A DNA stretch of 64,000 nucleotides from an uncultured Pseudomonadota bacterium. Its GTDB lineage: Bacteria > Pseudomonadota > Alphaproteobacteria > RF32 > CAG-239. Made by a program: the position numbers and the translations under genes. A model generated the notes under the pieces. That model did no database searches, was not told the origin of the DNA, and saw nothing but the letters and a program-made list of their open reading frames with translations. The stretch spans positions 1 to 64,000 of the forward strand of contig CACWKS010000002.1 in assembly GCA_902761535.1 (NCBI GenBank), written 5' to 3'. Below are positions 9,151 to 17,647 of the stretch, piece after piece; within the stretch, counting starts at the first letter, position 1, and the number at the start of each line of letters is the position of its first letter.

Positions 9151-10308
9151 ATGCAAGTTTTAAAAGTCAGCAAAAGAAGAATTGTTAAGAATTTTATCAT
9201 TATATTTTTATGTATTGCCGTGGGGTGGTATCTCAAATCCAAACTCACTCCCCAAGGCGCAATGCCCGGTATGGGGGCTGCCTCGGTTCCCCATGTAATT
9301 GTTGAGCAGGCAAATATCGAGGATGTTTCACCGCAAAAGCAATACATTGCTTCCGTTGAACCGATTAAAAGCGTCAATCTGATTCCGCAGGTTTCCGGCT
9401 ATATTGAAAAAGTTTTGTTTCAAGAAGGCTCTCAAGTAAACGAAGGTGATATCTTGTTTGTTATCGAGCAGGATAAATATATGGCCAATCTTGATTTAGC
9501 CAAGGCTGCTCTTGCCAGTGCTCAGGCTAATTTTGTTCGTGCCGAACGTGATTATAACCGTCAAAAAGCCTTGAGTAATAAGCAATATGCTTCCAAATCA
9601 ACTTTAGATAATTCCGAGAGCACTTATCTTCAGGCCAAAGCTTCGGTTACTCAAGCCAAGGCAAATTTAGAGCTGGCCAAAATTGATTTACTTCATACCG
9701 AAATTCGCGCCCCTATCAGCGGCAAAATCGGTAAGGCCAATGTTACCGAGGGCAACTTAGTCAGTTCCAATTCCGTAACTCTGGCTCGTATTGTGCAAAA
9801 TTCTCCTATTCGTGTAGCTTTCTCTGTTCCTGATAAAGATTATCAAATGATAAAAAAAATTCGTGATAATGAATCACGTACCCGTCTCAAATTGCCTGAT
9901 GGGAGCATAATCAACGACAATGCTGTTTCGTTATTTGTAAACAATGAAATAAATTCACAAACTGCAACACTTTCGGTTTATTTGGAATATGATAATCCGA
10001 CTGAGCAATTGGTTGCCGGCAACTATGTTGATGTTATAATTTCTTCCGCTCAAGGAAAAAAAATGGTTACCATATCGCCGGCAGCAATTATGCAGGATGC
10101 CAACGGTGCTTATGTGTTCGCTGTTGATAATCAAGGTACTGTTACCGAACGCCGAGTTAAACTGGATGGAACTTTTAATGGCAAACAAATTGTTCTTGAA
10201 GGTCTGAAAGGCGGGGAAAAAATTATTATCAACGGTCTGCAAAAAGTCAAAGACGGAGCTAAAGTCCGTGCCAGTTTAGTTTCCGAAAGTTCTAAGGAGG
10301 CTAAGTAG
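9151..10308 (+). CDS. RND efflux periplasmic adaptor (AcrA/MexA family)
   Basis: The 385-aa membrane fusion protein bridges an inner-membrane RND pump to an outer-membrane channel. A single N-terminal hydrophobic segment (residues about 11-25) anchors it. A lipoyl half-domain (NLIPQVSGYIEKVLFQEGSQVNEGD) is followed by an alpha-helical hairpin rich in Ala/Gln, the returning lipoyl half (HTEIRAPISGKIGKANVTEG), a beta-barrel and a membrane-proximal domain. A GGAG-type site precedes the ATG. The permease gene follows 3 nt downstream. No TolC-like gene is adjacent, so the channel must be elsewhere. Confidence 0.93.
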   Translation: MQVLKVSKRRIVKNFIIIFLCIAVGWYLKSKLTPQGAMPGMGAASVPHVIVEQANIEDVSPQKQYIASVEPIKSVNLIPQVSGYIEKVLFQEGSQVNEGDILFVIEQDKYMANLDLAKAALASAQANFVRAERDYNRQKALSNKQYASKSTLDNSESTYLQAKASVTQAKANLELAKIDLLHTEIRAPISGKIGKANVTEGNLVSSNSVTLARIVQNSPIRVAFSVPDKDYQMIKKIRDNESRTRLKLPDGSIINDNAVSLFVNNEINSQTATLSVYLEYDNPTEQLVAGNYVDVIISSAQGKKMVTISPAAIMQDANGAYVFAVDNQGTVTERRVKLDGTFNGKQIVLEGLKGGEKIIINGLQKVKDGAKVRASLVSESSKEAK

Positions 10309-10311
10309 TCG

Positions 10312-13300
10312 ATGTTTTCCCGCATTTTTATTGAACGCCCGCGTTTTGCGATTGTAATATCAATCGTAATGTCGATTGCCGGTCTTATCTCGGTTTTTTC
10401 GCTTCCCATATCTCTTTATCCTGAGATTACTCCGCCGGAAATTGTGGTTTCTGCCACGTATCCCGGAGCTTCTGCCGAAGTTGTTGCTCGTACTATCGGT
10501 ATTCCGATTGAAGAGCAAATCAACGGTGTTGAGGATATGCTTTACATGGATTCTTCTTCCGAAGACTCTTCTTATCGCCTGACCGTTACTTTCAAACCCG
10601 GCATTGATTCGGATATGGCACAGGTTAAGGTGCAAAACCGTATTCAACAAGCATCTTCCAAACTTCCTACTGAGGTTCAACGTCAAGGTGTTAATGTTAT
10701 GCGACGTTCCTCAAACATTTTAGGTTTTGTTTCGGTGTTTTCTCCTGATAATAGTTGGAGCAACAGCGAACTCAGTGATTATGTGCAAAACAATATGAAA
10801 AATGCCCTTTCACGCGTTAACGGTGTCGGTGAGGTCAATATTTATTCAGCCCGTTTAAGTATGCGTGTTTGGCTCGATGCCGATAAAATAGCCTCATTAA
10901 AATTGCCGATTGAAACCATCTCGGCAGCCATTCAGGGACAAAACTACCAACCCTCGCTCGGCAAAATAGGTGCGATGCCCGGTGACGGCAAACAACAAAT
11001 GGTTTATTCCTTACAGACTCAAGGTCGTGTCAACGAAGTTGAAGATTTTAAAAATATTATCATCCGCACGGCCGAAGATGGCGGATTGGTACGTTTAAAA
11101 GATATTGCTCGTGTTGAAATAGGTGAAGAATCTTATCGTGCCACTTCGCGTTATAACGGTGTTCCCAATGTTGCGATTGCTGTCAATCAGCTTACCGGAG
11201 CTAATGCTCTTGAGGCTATGAAAAATTTGAAAAAAGAGCTTAAACGCCTAAAAAAGACTTTTCCTCAAGGTGTTGACTATCTTATCGGTTATGATTCCAC
11301 CGAATATATTTCCGCCTCGATTGAAGAAGTTGTGTTCACTCTTGCCTTAACTTTCCTGTTGGTTATTTTTGTTTGCTACATTTTCTTGCAGGACTGGCGT
11401 TCAACACTCATTCCTTCCATCACCATTCCGGTGTCATTATTGGCAACTTTTGCGGTTATGCTGGCTTTAGGTTACAGCTTAAATATGTTGACTTTGTTCG
11501 GTTTGGTTTTGGCGATCGGTTTGGTGGTTGATGATGCGATTGTGGTGGTTGAGCGCGTATTAACTTTGATGGAAAAAGAAAATCTTTCGCCTAAAGAAGC
11601 CGCGATTAAAGCCATGGAAGAAGTATCATCGGCTATCGTTGCCACCACTTTGGTTTTGTTGGCAATTTTCGTTCCGGTCGGTTTTATGGGCGGAATCACC
11701 GGTAAAATTTATCAGCAGTTTGCCGTATCAATTTCTTTGGCGGTATTCTTTTCTTCAATCAACGCTTTAACATTGTCTCCGGCTTTATGTGCTACGTTAC
11801 TGCGTCCGCTTAAACCGGTTGAAAGAGGTCCGCTCAAGTGGTTTAATAATTTCTTGAACAAAGGTCGTGATACCTATATGGGTATTGTCGCAATCTTCGG
11901 ACGTAAAATTGCTGTTGTAGCTGTGGTTTACGGTTTGGCAATTTTAGTTATCAGCGGTATCTTGTCGATAAGCCAAACTTCATTTATCCCTAACGAAGAC
12001 CAAGGTGCGGTTATGGGTAACGTTCAACTTCCCGAAGGCGCTTCCCGCGAACGTACTCAGGAATTTATTGACCGCATAACTCCGATTATCTTAAAGGAAC
12101 CGGGTGTTAAAGCAATGATGACCATCACCGGTATCAGTATGATTGGCGGAACCGGCGAAAATGTCGGTATGTTGATTATCGTGCTTGAGCCTTGGAATAA
12201 ACGCAATTCTGATTTGTTGTCAACTAATATCTTAAATCGCATCAAAGCCAAATTAGCGGAGTATCCCGATGCCGATGTCCAGTTATTTGAGCCGCCGGCA
12301 ATTATCGGCTTGGGTATGAGCGGCGGTATGGATTTCCGTTTGCAATCTTTGGATACTGATGATCCGCAAGCCATTGAACAGGCTTTAATGTCGATGTTGG
12401 GCAAGATAAATGCTGCCCCAGAGGTTTACTATGCCTATACCACTTATACTGCCCAAACCCCTAATATTTTCGTAGATATTGACCGCGTCAAAGCCGAAAG
12501 CCTTAAGGTCGGCGTCGGCTCAATTTTCTCAACTTTGCAGTATTATTTGGGTTCGGCTTATATTAATGATGTCAACTTCGGAACTCAAGTTAACAAGGTT
12601 ATGGTTCAGGCTGATTGGAAAAATCGTAAAGATGTTGAATCCATCGGTAATTTACACGTAAAGAATCAACAAGGTGAAATGGTTCCGTTAAGCAGTGTTA
12701 TTAAATTACGCAAAGTACTGTCTCCGCGTATTGTTTACCGTTATAATCAATATCCTTCAGCAACTATCACCGCCATCCAACACCCGATGGTCAGTACCGG
12801 TGAAGCAATGGCGGCGGTTGAAAAATTGGCCTCTACCATGCCCAAAGGTTTCGGCTATGAGTGGTCCAGTATAAGTTATCAGGAAAAGAACTCCCAAGGT
12901 CAAATCGGTTATTTGATTGCCTTGGCTATTTTGTTCGGTTATTTGTTCCTGGTTGCCCAATACGAAAGTTGGATTACCCCTCTGCCCGTGCTCACTTCGG
13001 TAGCCGTTGCCATGTTGGGAGCATTGGTCGGATTGTTCGTTACCGGTTTGCCTCTGAGTATTTATGCCCAGTTAGGTCTGATTTTATTGGTCGGTCTTGC
13101 GGCAAAGAATGCCATTTTGATTGTTGAGTTTGCCAAAGAGGAGCATGCTAAAGGCGAAAATCTGGTCAAATCGGCAGTGATAGCCACGCATGAACGTTTC
13201 CGTGCCGTATTGATGACTGCCTTTACCTTTATTTTAGGTGTGTTCCCGATGATTATCGCCACCGGTGCCGGTGCCGCCTCGCGTCGCGCTATTGGTGTTC

Positions 13301-13476
13301 CGGTATTTTACGGTATGTTGCTCGGCACAGCTTTAGGTTTGTTGGTAATTCCGTTGCTCTATGTTCTTTTTGAAAGCATTTATGAACATTTCAGTAATAA
13401 GAAGATGAAAACCAAACAACTGGAAACAAATCAACCGGAAGTAACCCGACCGGAAGAAAATCAATCGGAATTATAA
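10312..13476 (+). CDS. RND multidrug efflux permease (AcrB/MexB, HAE-1 family)
   Basis: A 1054-aa proton-driven exporter. It has the usual topology: TM1 at the N-terminus (residues about 10-30), a first large periplasmic loop, TM2-7, a second loop and TM8-12. The proton relay is visible as GLVVDDAIVVVE (Asp pair, TM4) and GLAAKNAILIVEFAKE (Lys, TM10). The hydrophilic C-terminal tail carries loose repeats of the type LETNQPE / EVTRPEE / ENQSEL. It is coupled to the adaptor gene and ended by a strong terminator. Substrates cannot be read from sequence. Confidence 0.95.
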   Translation: MFSRIFIERPRFAIVISIVMSIAGLISVFSLPISLYPEITPPEIVVSATYPGASAEVVARTIGIPIEEQINGVEDMLYMDSSSEDSSYRLTVTFKPGIDSDMAQVKVQNRIQQASSKLPTEVQRQGVNVMRRSSNILGFVSVFSPDNSWSNSELSDYVQNNMKNALSRVNGVGEVNIYSARLSMRVWLDADKIASLKLPIETISAAIQGQNYQPSLGKIGAMPGDGKQQMVYSLQTQGRVNEVEDFKNIIIRTAEDGGLVRLKDIARVEIGEESYRATSRYNGVPNVAIAVNQLTGANALEAMKNLKKELKRLKKTFPQGVDYLIGYDSTEYISASIEEVVFTLALTFLLVIFVCYIFLQDWRSTLIPSITIPVSLLATFAVMLALGYSLNMLTLFGLVLAIGLVVDDAIVVVERVLTLMEKENLSPKEAAIKAMEEVSSAIVATTLVLLAIFVPVGFMGGITGKIYQQFAVSISLAVFFSSINALTLSPALCATLLRPLKPVERGPLKWFNNFLNKGRDTYMGIVAIFGRKIAVVAVVYGLAILVISGILSISQTSFIPNEDQGAVMGNVQLPEGASRERTQEFIDRITPIILKEPGVKAMMTITGISMIGGTGENVGMLIIVLEPWNKRNSDLLSTNILNRIKAKLAEYPDADVQLFEPPAIIGLGMSGGMDFRLQSLDTDDPQAIEQALMSMLGKINAAPEVYYAYTTYTAQTPNIFVDIDRVKAESLKVGVGSIFSTLQYYLGSAYINDVNFGTQVNKVMVQADWKNRKDVESIGNLHVKNQQGEMVPLSSVIKLRKVLSPRIVYRYNQYPSATITAIQHPMVSTGEAMAAVEKLASTMPKGFGYEWSSISYQEKNSQGQIGYLIALAILFGYLFLVAQYESWITPLPVLTSVAVAMLGALVGLFVTGLPLSIYAQLGLILLVGLAAKNAILIVEFAKEEHAKGENLVKSAVIATHERFRAVLMTAFTFILGVFPMIIATGAGAASRRAIGVPVFYGMLLGTALGLLVIPLLYVLFESIYEHFSNKKMKTKQLETNQPEVTRPEENQSEL

Positions 13477-13481
13477 AGAAT

Positions 13482-13517
13482 AAAGGGCGGTTCACCGGAG
13501 CCGCCCTTTGTTTTATT
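13482..13517 (+). terminator. Intrinsic terminator of the RND operon
   Basis: AAAGGGCGG (13482-13490) pairs with CCGCCCTTT (13501-13509), followed by a T-rich tract. Confidence 0.9.
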
Positions 13518-13586
13518 TTGACCAAAATAATATACAACTATAAACTGACCGCAGTTAGATCAATTATTAATTAAAAATTATATATT

Positions 13587-14062
13587 ATGAATTATCTTGT
13601 ACAAAACAAAGACGGGAGCTGTAAAATGTTTTCTTCTCCCCGCAAAAGAGGCTTGATACTAAACCATCATTTTGCAGATTTGAATATGATAGTCGTCGGA
13701 ACAAAGTAATATGATGTTTCTTTTTCTTTGGAAGAAAATTATAAGACGTTGCTTGCACTTTATAATTTTGGAATGATTGGTTCTAGGTGCTTTTTAGAGA
13801 CAAGAAAAATAAAGAAGAATTTGCTGCATTAATTTCTCAGTTTAAGGACTGTTATCTGAAGCTTCCGTCGCAAGGTTCAAAAGCAATGTACGGAGTATTT
13901 GTGGTTAACCGCGACGTGATTAGCATAAATGTATACACACATCAAACCAATTTAAAATTTCGTCCTTGCACTTTTTGGGATGGCGAAAAAGGCAAATTAC
14001 TCACTCCGAATGATCAGATTGAGCTAACGCCGGATCAACTAGAAATCTTCATCGGAAAGTAA
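13587..14062 (+). pseudogene. Broken gene of unknown function (in-frame stop plus frameshift)
   Basis: An ATG at 13587 opens a frame that reads 40 residues (MNYLVQNKDGSCKMF...) to a TAA at 13707. The same frame then continues with protein-like text (YDVSFSLEENYKTLLALYNFG). Around 13785 the coding signal shifts frame into an 91-codon stretch starting at a GTG (13787) that directly follows a stop codon. That stretch (FRDKKNKEEFAALISQFKD, later VFVVNRDVISINVYT) runs to 14062. Read together this would be one protein of about 158 residues. I do not recognise the family. The alternative is a real short gene starting at the GTG, but no ribosome site supports that. Confidence 0.45.
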
Positions 14063-14081
14063 AGTAGTTTCCCCTCTAAAA

Positions 14082-14120
14082 AATACCTCCGAGGCTTATT
14101 AAACAAGCGTCGGAGGTATT
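14082..14120. terminator. Bidirectional terminator with long stem
   Basis: AATACCTCCGA (14082-14092) pairs with TCGGAGGTATT (14110-14120), with further GCTT/AAGC pairing inside. A T-run on the minus strand makes it the terminator of the 14125-14340 gene. Confidence 0.8.
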
Positions 14121-14124
14121 GGGT

Positions 14125-14340
14125 TCATTTTTTCTTTTTTTTGGACGTTGTTGCTTGAAGCTGATCATGCACAAAGGCCCAAACAACTGCAGCAATGGCA
14201 AAGATAATCGCCGCAGCATCGGCAAAAGGCAAAGGCTTCTTTAAAAAGGCCATAACCAATGCTATCAAGGTATAAATTCCAAACCCAATGGTTAACCTCT
14301 TTGCCCATTTTGCCATTTTTTCTAAAGACTCTCTTCTCAT
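14125..14340 (-). CDS. Small membrane protein, unknown function
   Basis: A 71-aa protein with a basic N-terminus (MRRESLEKMAKWAKRL), two hydrophobic segments (residues about 15-32 and 38-57) separated by KKPLPFADA, and a poly-lysine tail (SKKKKK). I do not recognise a family. It looks like a two-helix inner-membrane protein with both ends in the cytoplasm. It has its own terminator and is divergent from the rubrerythrin gene. Confidence 0.55.
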   Translation of the reverse strand: MRRESLEKMAKWAKRLTIGFGIYTLIALVMAFLKKPLPFADAAAIIFAIAAVVWAFVHDQLQATTSKKKKK

Positions 14341-14521
14341 CTTTTAGATTTTTTTAAAGTTAAACATAATAATTAAAAAACCTACCCAACATAATCCAAA
14401 AAAAGGATTAAGGCAAGCAATTTTTACAAAAAATCTGTGTAAGGAAACAAAAAGCGATTTAAAAACATTTACGATTCTGCTACACATAAACCGAATTTAA
14501 TTTAATCAAAAGAGGTGAACT

Positions 14522-15064
14522 ATGAAATATAAATGTTTGGTATGCGGTCAGGTTTTTGAAATTGCCGATGGTGCGGAAGCCGTTTGTCCGGTTTGCAAAG
14601 CCAAAGGCGAAAAACTGGTTCCTTACAAAGAGGAGGCAATGTCTTGGGCGGCCGAGCATGTAATCGGTATTGCCAAAGGTGTCGATGCCGAAATTTTAGA
14701 CGGTCTGCGCAATCATTTTAACGGCGAGTGCTCCGAAGTCGGTATGTATTTGGCCATGGCTCGTCAGGCGATGCGTGAAGGCTTGCCCGAGGTTGCGGTT
14801 GTCCTGGAGCAAATTGCCCATGAAGAAGCCGAACATGCTGCCCGCTTCGGTGAGATGTTGGGTGAGTTGGTTTCAACCTCCACCAAAGCCAATCTCGAAA
14901 AAATGTTGGCTGGCGAAAACGGTGCCTGTCATGGCAAAATGGCTATTGCCAAAAAAGCTAAAGAACTTAATCTCGATGCTATTCACGATTCGGTTCACGA
15001 AATGGCGCGTGACGAAGCTCGCCATGGCAAAGCCTTGGAAGGTTTGTTAAAACGTTATTTCTAA
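14522..15064 (+). CDS. Rubrerythrin with N-terminal rubredoxin domain (peroxide detoxification)
   Basis: A non-haem di-iron peroxidase, known from the family to reduce H2O2 in anaerobes and microaerobes. The N-terminus (residues 1-45) is a rubredoxin-like iron site with CLVC and CPVC pairs. A ferritin-like four-helix bundle follows, with the iron ligands in [23 protein letters not shown] and [12 protein letters not shown]. The domain order is reversed compared with classical rubrerythrin, and the 180-aa length fits the reverse class. A GAGGTG site precedes the ATG. Monocistronic with its own terminator. It suggests life at low oxygen. Confidence 0.93.
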   Translation: MKYKCLVCGQVFEIADGAEAVCPVCKAKGEKLVPYKEEAMSWAAEHVIGIAKGVDAEILDGLRNHFNGECSEVGMYLAMARQAMREGLPEVAVVLEQIAHEEAEHAARFGEMLGELVSTSTKANLEKMLAGENGACHGKMAIAKKAKELNLDAIHDSVHEMARDEARHGKALEGLLKRYF

Positions 15065-15083
15065 CTTATTGTTTTTTCAAGCT

Positions 15084-15118
15084 AAAGCTCTCAATTTTTG
15101 AGAGCTTTATTTTTTTTA
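15084..15118 (+). terminator. Intrinsic terminator of the rubrerythrin gene
   Basis: AAAGCTCTC (15084-15092) pairs with GAGAGCTTT (15100-15108), then a T-run. Confidence 0.85.
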
Positions 15119-15131
15119 TGCGAAAAAATAC

Positions 15132-15161
15132 TTGACTCTAATTTATTTTCTATCGTATAAA
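15132..15161 (+). promoter_or_regulatory. Promoter of the orphan gene at 15219
   Basis: TTGACT (15132-15137), 18-nt spacer, TATAAA (15156-15161). It shows that the open frame extending upstream of 15219 is not translated. Confidence 0.6.
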
Positions 15162-15218
15162 CAATTCCTAACACTGATTATTAACAATTTATTATTAACC
15201 CTAAAAAATCGAAAAAAA

Positions 15219-15596
15219 ATGGAAAAGAAAATCGAAAATCGCATCCGGAAACACATGGAAATTCCGGAATGTGTCGAAACTAAATGGGGTGTAGTCGTGG
15301 AGATGAAGCAAGGCGAACAGAGCTATCGTCCGGCATTAATATTCTCCTGCGAGGGACACACGGCATTCGTCGACATATTGCATGATACCATCAGGACCCC
15401 TCGCTCCGTCAAAGGCTTTGAGGTCAAGGTCTTGCCCGCCGACGTAACAGTCGACGGAGAGTTGTTGTTGCTTAATTCCGACGAAGGGAGCTATCGCACA
15501 ACTCTCACCATGCAAAGGGTAGAGACCTTGTACTTCAACAAAGTCTATACGCCTAAGCTTGGTCGGCACATAGCCGCAGGAAAGATGGTTATGTAA
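15219..15596 (+). CDS. Orphan protein of unknown function
   Basis: A 125-aa soluble protein that I do not recognise. The start is the ATG at 15219, because the promoter lies at 15132-15161 and an upstream start would fall inside it. No Shine-Dalgarno sequence precedes the ATG; the leader is A-rich. The protein is basic at the N-terminus (MEKKIENRIRKHMEIPE) and then beta-rich, with regularly spaced acidic and hydrophobic residues. Its codon use looks richer in G+C than its neighbours. It has its own promoter and a strong terminator. Shares this SD-less style with genes at 33454, 34174 and 52092. Confidence 0.6.
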   Translation: MEKKIENRIRKHMEIPECVETKWGVVVEMKQGEQSYRPALIFSCEGHTAFVDILHDTIRTPRSVKGFEVKVLPADVTVDGELLLLNSDEGSYRTTLTMQRVETLYFNKVYTPKLGRHIAAGKMVM

Positions 15597-15599
15597 AAC

Positions 15600-15643
15600 A
15601 AACCGGTCAGATCTTCACGGATCCGACCGGTTTGTTTTTTTTT
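15600..15643 (+). terminator. Strong intrinsic terminator
   Basis: AAACCGGTC (15600-15608) pairs with GACCGGTTT (15625-15633), with an inner ATC/GAT helix, followed by a run of nine T within 11 bases. Confidence 0.9.
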
Positions 15644-15714
15644 ATATATTTTTTGGCACGATAATTGCATATATTCTCTCAAAAGATGCTTAAAAAACTA
15701 TTGGGGAATTAGTT

Positions 15715-16845
15715 ATGAAAACAATTAACGCATTGAAAAATATAACAATTATCGCTTTTGTCGCCGGAATGTTTTTCTGCTCCGGTTCATCTTATGCCGT
15801 ATCCCGAATTAAAGACATTGCCGATTTTGAAGGTGTGCGCGATAACCAACTCATCGGTTATGGCTTGATTGTCGGCTTAAACGGTACCGGCGATAACATC
15901 AAATCGGTAGATTTTGCCAAAGAAAGTTTGATTTCAATGCTTGATATGATTGGTATTAACGCCCGTGACGGTCAAATCAAAGCCAAAAACGTTGCCGCAG
16001 TTATGGTTACCGCCAATCTTCCGGCCTTTGCCCGCCAGGGATCGCGTATTGATGTCACGGTTTCTGCTCTCGGCGATGCCAAGAATTTGCTCGGCGGAAC
16101 TTTGATTGCCACCCCCTTAAAAGGTGCTGACGGTGAAGTTTATGCTCTTGCTCAAGGCACGGTTGCCACCGGTGCGGTTGCCGCCGGCAGTCAGGGTGCC
16201 GGAACTTCAGTGTTAAAAGGTGTTCCCACTTCCGGTCGCATTGCCAGCGGTGCGATTGTTGAACGTGAAATTCCCTTTGAGTTGGAAAGCTTAAATAATA
16301 TCAATATTGCTCTGCGTAATCCCGATTTCACTACTTCACGCCGCATTGCCGATGCTATCAATGCCATGTTGGGTACTCCTAATGCCAAAGCTGTCGATCC
16401 CGGTACCGTAACTTTGAGCGTTCCGGCCAAATACAGTAAAAATATTGTTGATTTGATGACCAAAGTTGAACAATTGCAAATTCAACCGGATACCCAAGCT
16501 AAAGTGGTAATTGATGAGGCTTCCGGTATTGTGGTTATCGGTAAAGATGTAAAAATCAATCGCTTGGCTATTGCTCAAGGCAACTTAACCATCAAAATTT
16601 CCGATATTCCGTTGGTATCTCAACCCGAGCCGTTTACCTTGGGTGAAACCATCGTTGTCAACACGGAATTGGTTGAGGTTAACGAAGATCGCGAAGCACA
16701 AATGAAAGTCCTTGATACCGGCATCAATTTGCAGGATTTGGTTGACGGACTTAATGCTTTGGGTGTAACTCCGCGCGATTTAATCAGTATTTTGCAGGCC
16801 ATCAAAGCCAGCGGTGCCTTGCAGGCCGAGATTGAGGTTATTTAG
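15715..16845 (+). CDS. flgI: Flagellar P-ring protein FlgI
   Basis: Forms the periplasmic P-ring bushing around the flagellar rod. A Sec signal peptide (residues 1-28, ending SSYA) precedes the conserved RIKDIADFEGVRDNQLIGYGLIVGLNGTGD block. The 376-aa length is typical. The C-terminus ends with GALQAEIEVI, as usual for FlgI. First gene of a compact flagellar run; the rod-binding protein gene follows after 11 nt. A P-ring implies a Gram-negative cell wall. Confidence 0.97.
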   Translation: MKTINALKNITIIAFVAGMFFCSGSSYAVSRIKDIADFEGVRDNQLIGYGLIVGLNGTGDNIKSVDFAKESLISMLDMIGINARDGQIKAKNVAAVMVTANLPAFARQGSRIDVTVSALGDAKNLLGGTLIATPLKGADGEVYALAQGTVATGAVAAGSQGAGTSVLKGVPTSGRIASGAIVEREIPFELESLNNINIALRNPDFTTSRRIADAINAMLGTPNAKAVDPGTVTLSVPAKYSKNIVDLMTKVEQLQIQPDTQAKVVIDEASGIVVIGKDVKINRLAIAQGNLTIKISDIPLVSQPEPFTLGETIVVNTELVEVNEDREAQMKVLDTGINLQDLVDGLNALGVTPRDLISILQAIKASGALQAEIEVI

Positions 16846-16856
16846 GGAGAAAAGCC

Positions 16857-17171
16857 ATGGAAATGATAAATATTTTTGATGACAGCTTAATCTCTCCGTT
16901 AGCGGCAATCAAACAAAATGTTGCTGACAAAAAAGCCGAAGAATCTGCTGAAAATTTTGAAGCCTTTTTCTTAACCCGTATGATGGAAAGCATGTTTGAA
17001 GGTGTTTCAACCGACGGTCTGTTCGGTGGCGGTCATGCCGAAAAAATTTATCGTTCGCTGTTGCTTGATGAATACGGCAAAGAAATGGCCAAAACCGGCA
17101 GCATTGGTGTTAAGGATTATGTTATGCAAGCCATTTTGCAAATGCAGGAAGAAAATTCAGCTTCGTTATAA
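16857..17171 (+). CDS. FlgJ-like rod-binding protein (no muramidase domain)
   Basis: A 104-aa protein corresponding to the N-terminal rod-binding domain of FlgJ only. The core SAENFEAFFLTRMMESMFEG, then FGGGHAEKIYRSLLLDEYGKEMAK, is diagnostic. The short form without peptidoglycan hydrolase is the usual one in alphaproteobacteria, where a separate lytic enzyme opens the wall. It lies between flgI and a FlgN-like gene with a GGAG ribosome site. Confidence 0.9.
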   Translation: MEMINIFDDSLISPLAAIKQNVADKKAEESAENFEAFFLTRMMESMFEGVSTDGLFGGGHAEKIYRSLLLDEYGKEMAKTGSIGVKDYVMQAILQMQEENSASL

Positions 17172-17182
17172 GGAGAAAGATG

Positions 17183-17635
17183 ATGGAAAATTTAGATGCA
17201 AAAGAAATAGCCGATAAAATCGAAATGATGCTTTCGATAGTGGCCTCGTTTTCCGAAGTTATTTCTCAAGAAAATACCGCTCTCAAAGCCGGTGATATCA
17301 AGACGGTAAAAGCTCTTTACGAGCAAAAAATTAAAACAGTTGCCGCTTATCGTTCGCTTTGTTCGTTTTTTATCAAAAATCGCGAAGTGATGAAAGAATA
17401 TCAGTCTGACGCTAAAAACAAATTGCAACAAGCTTCGGCTCAGCTTGACGAGCAACTCAAACAAAACGAAATGTTGCTCAAAACTCGTATGGATGCCGGC
17501 AAAGCGGTAATGGATACTTTTATCAATATCGTCAAGAAAACCAATGCGGCTAAATCCACTTCTTACGGCGCCAAAGGGGCTTACACTCCTTTAGACAGCA
17601 CTCGTAATGCTTTAGCCTTTAACCGCACAATGTAA
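17183..17635 (+). CDS. FlgN-like flagellar export chaperone
   Basis: A 150-aa helical protein, probably the chaperone for the hook-junction proteins encoded next to it. Two adjacent ATGs exist (17180 and 17183); the second is chosen because it lies 7 nt from AGGAG. The body is all coiled-coil-like (IEMMLSIVASFSEVISQENTALKAGDI, then long Lys/Gln/Glu stretches), with a disordered tail. The assignment rests on position (rod-binding protein, this gene, flgK, flgL) and on fold pattern, not on a strong motif. Confidence 0.65.
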   Translation: MENLDAKEIADKIEMMLSIVASFSEVISQENTALKAGDIKTVKALYEQKIKTVAAYRSLCSFFIKNREVMKEYQSDAKNKLQQASAQLDEQLKQNEMLLKTRMDAGKAVMDTFINIVKKTNAAKSTSYGAKGAYTPLDSTRNALAFNRTM

Positions 17636-17647
17636 AGGAGAACGATC

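Noticed and set aside
15132..15218. Longer N-terminus for the orphan gene at 15219
   Set aside because: The promoter at 15132-15161 overlaps the proposed upstream start, so this part is leader, not coding.
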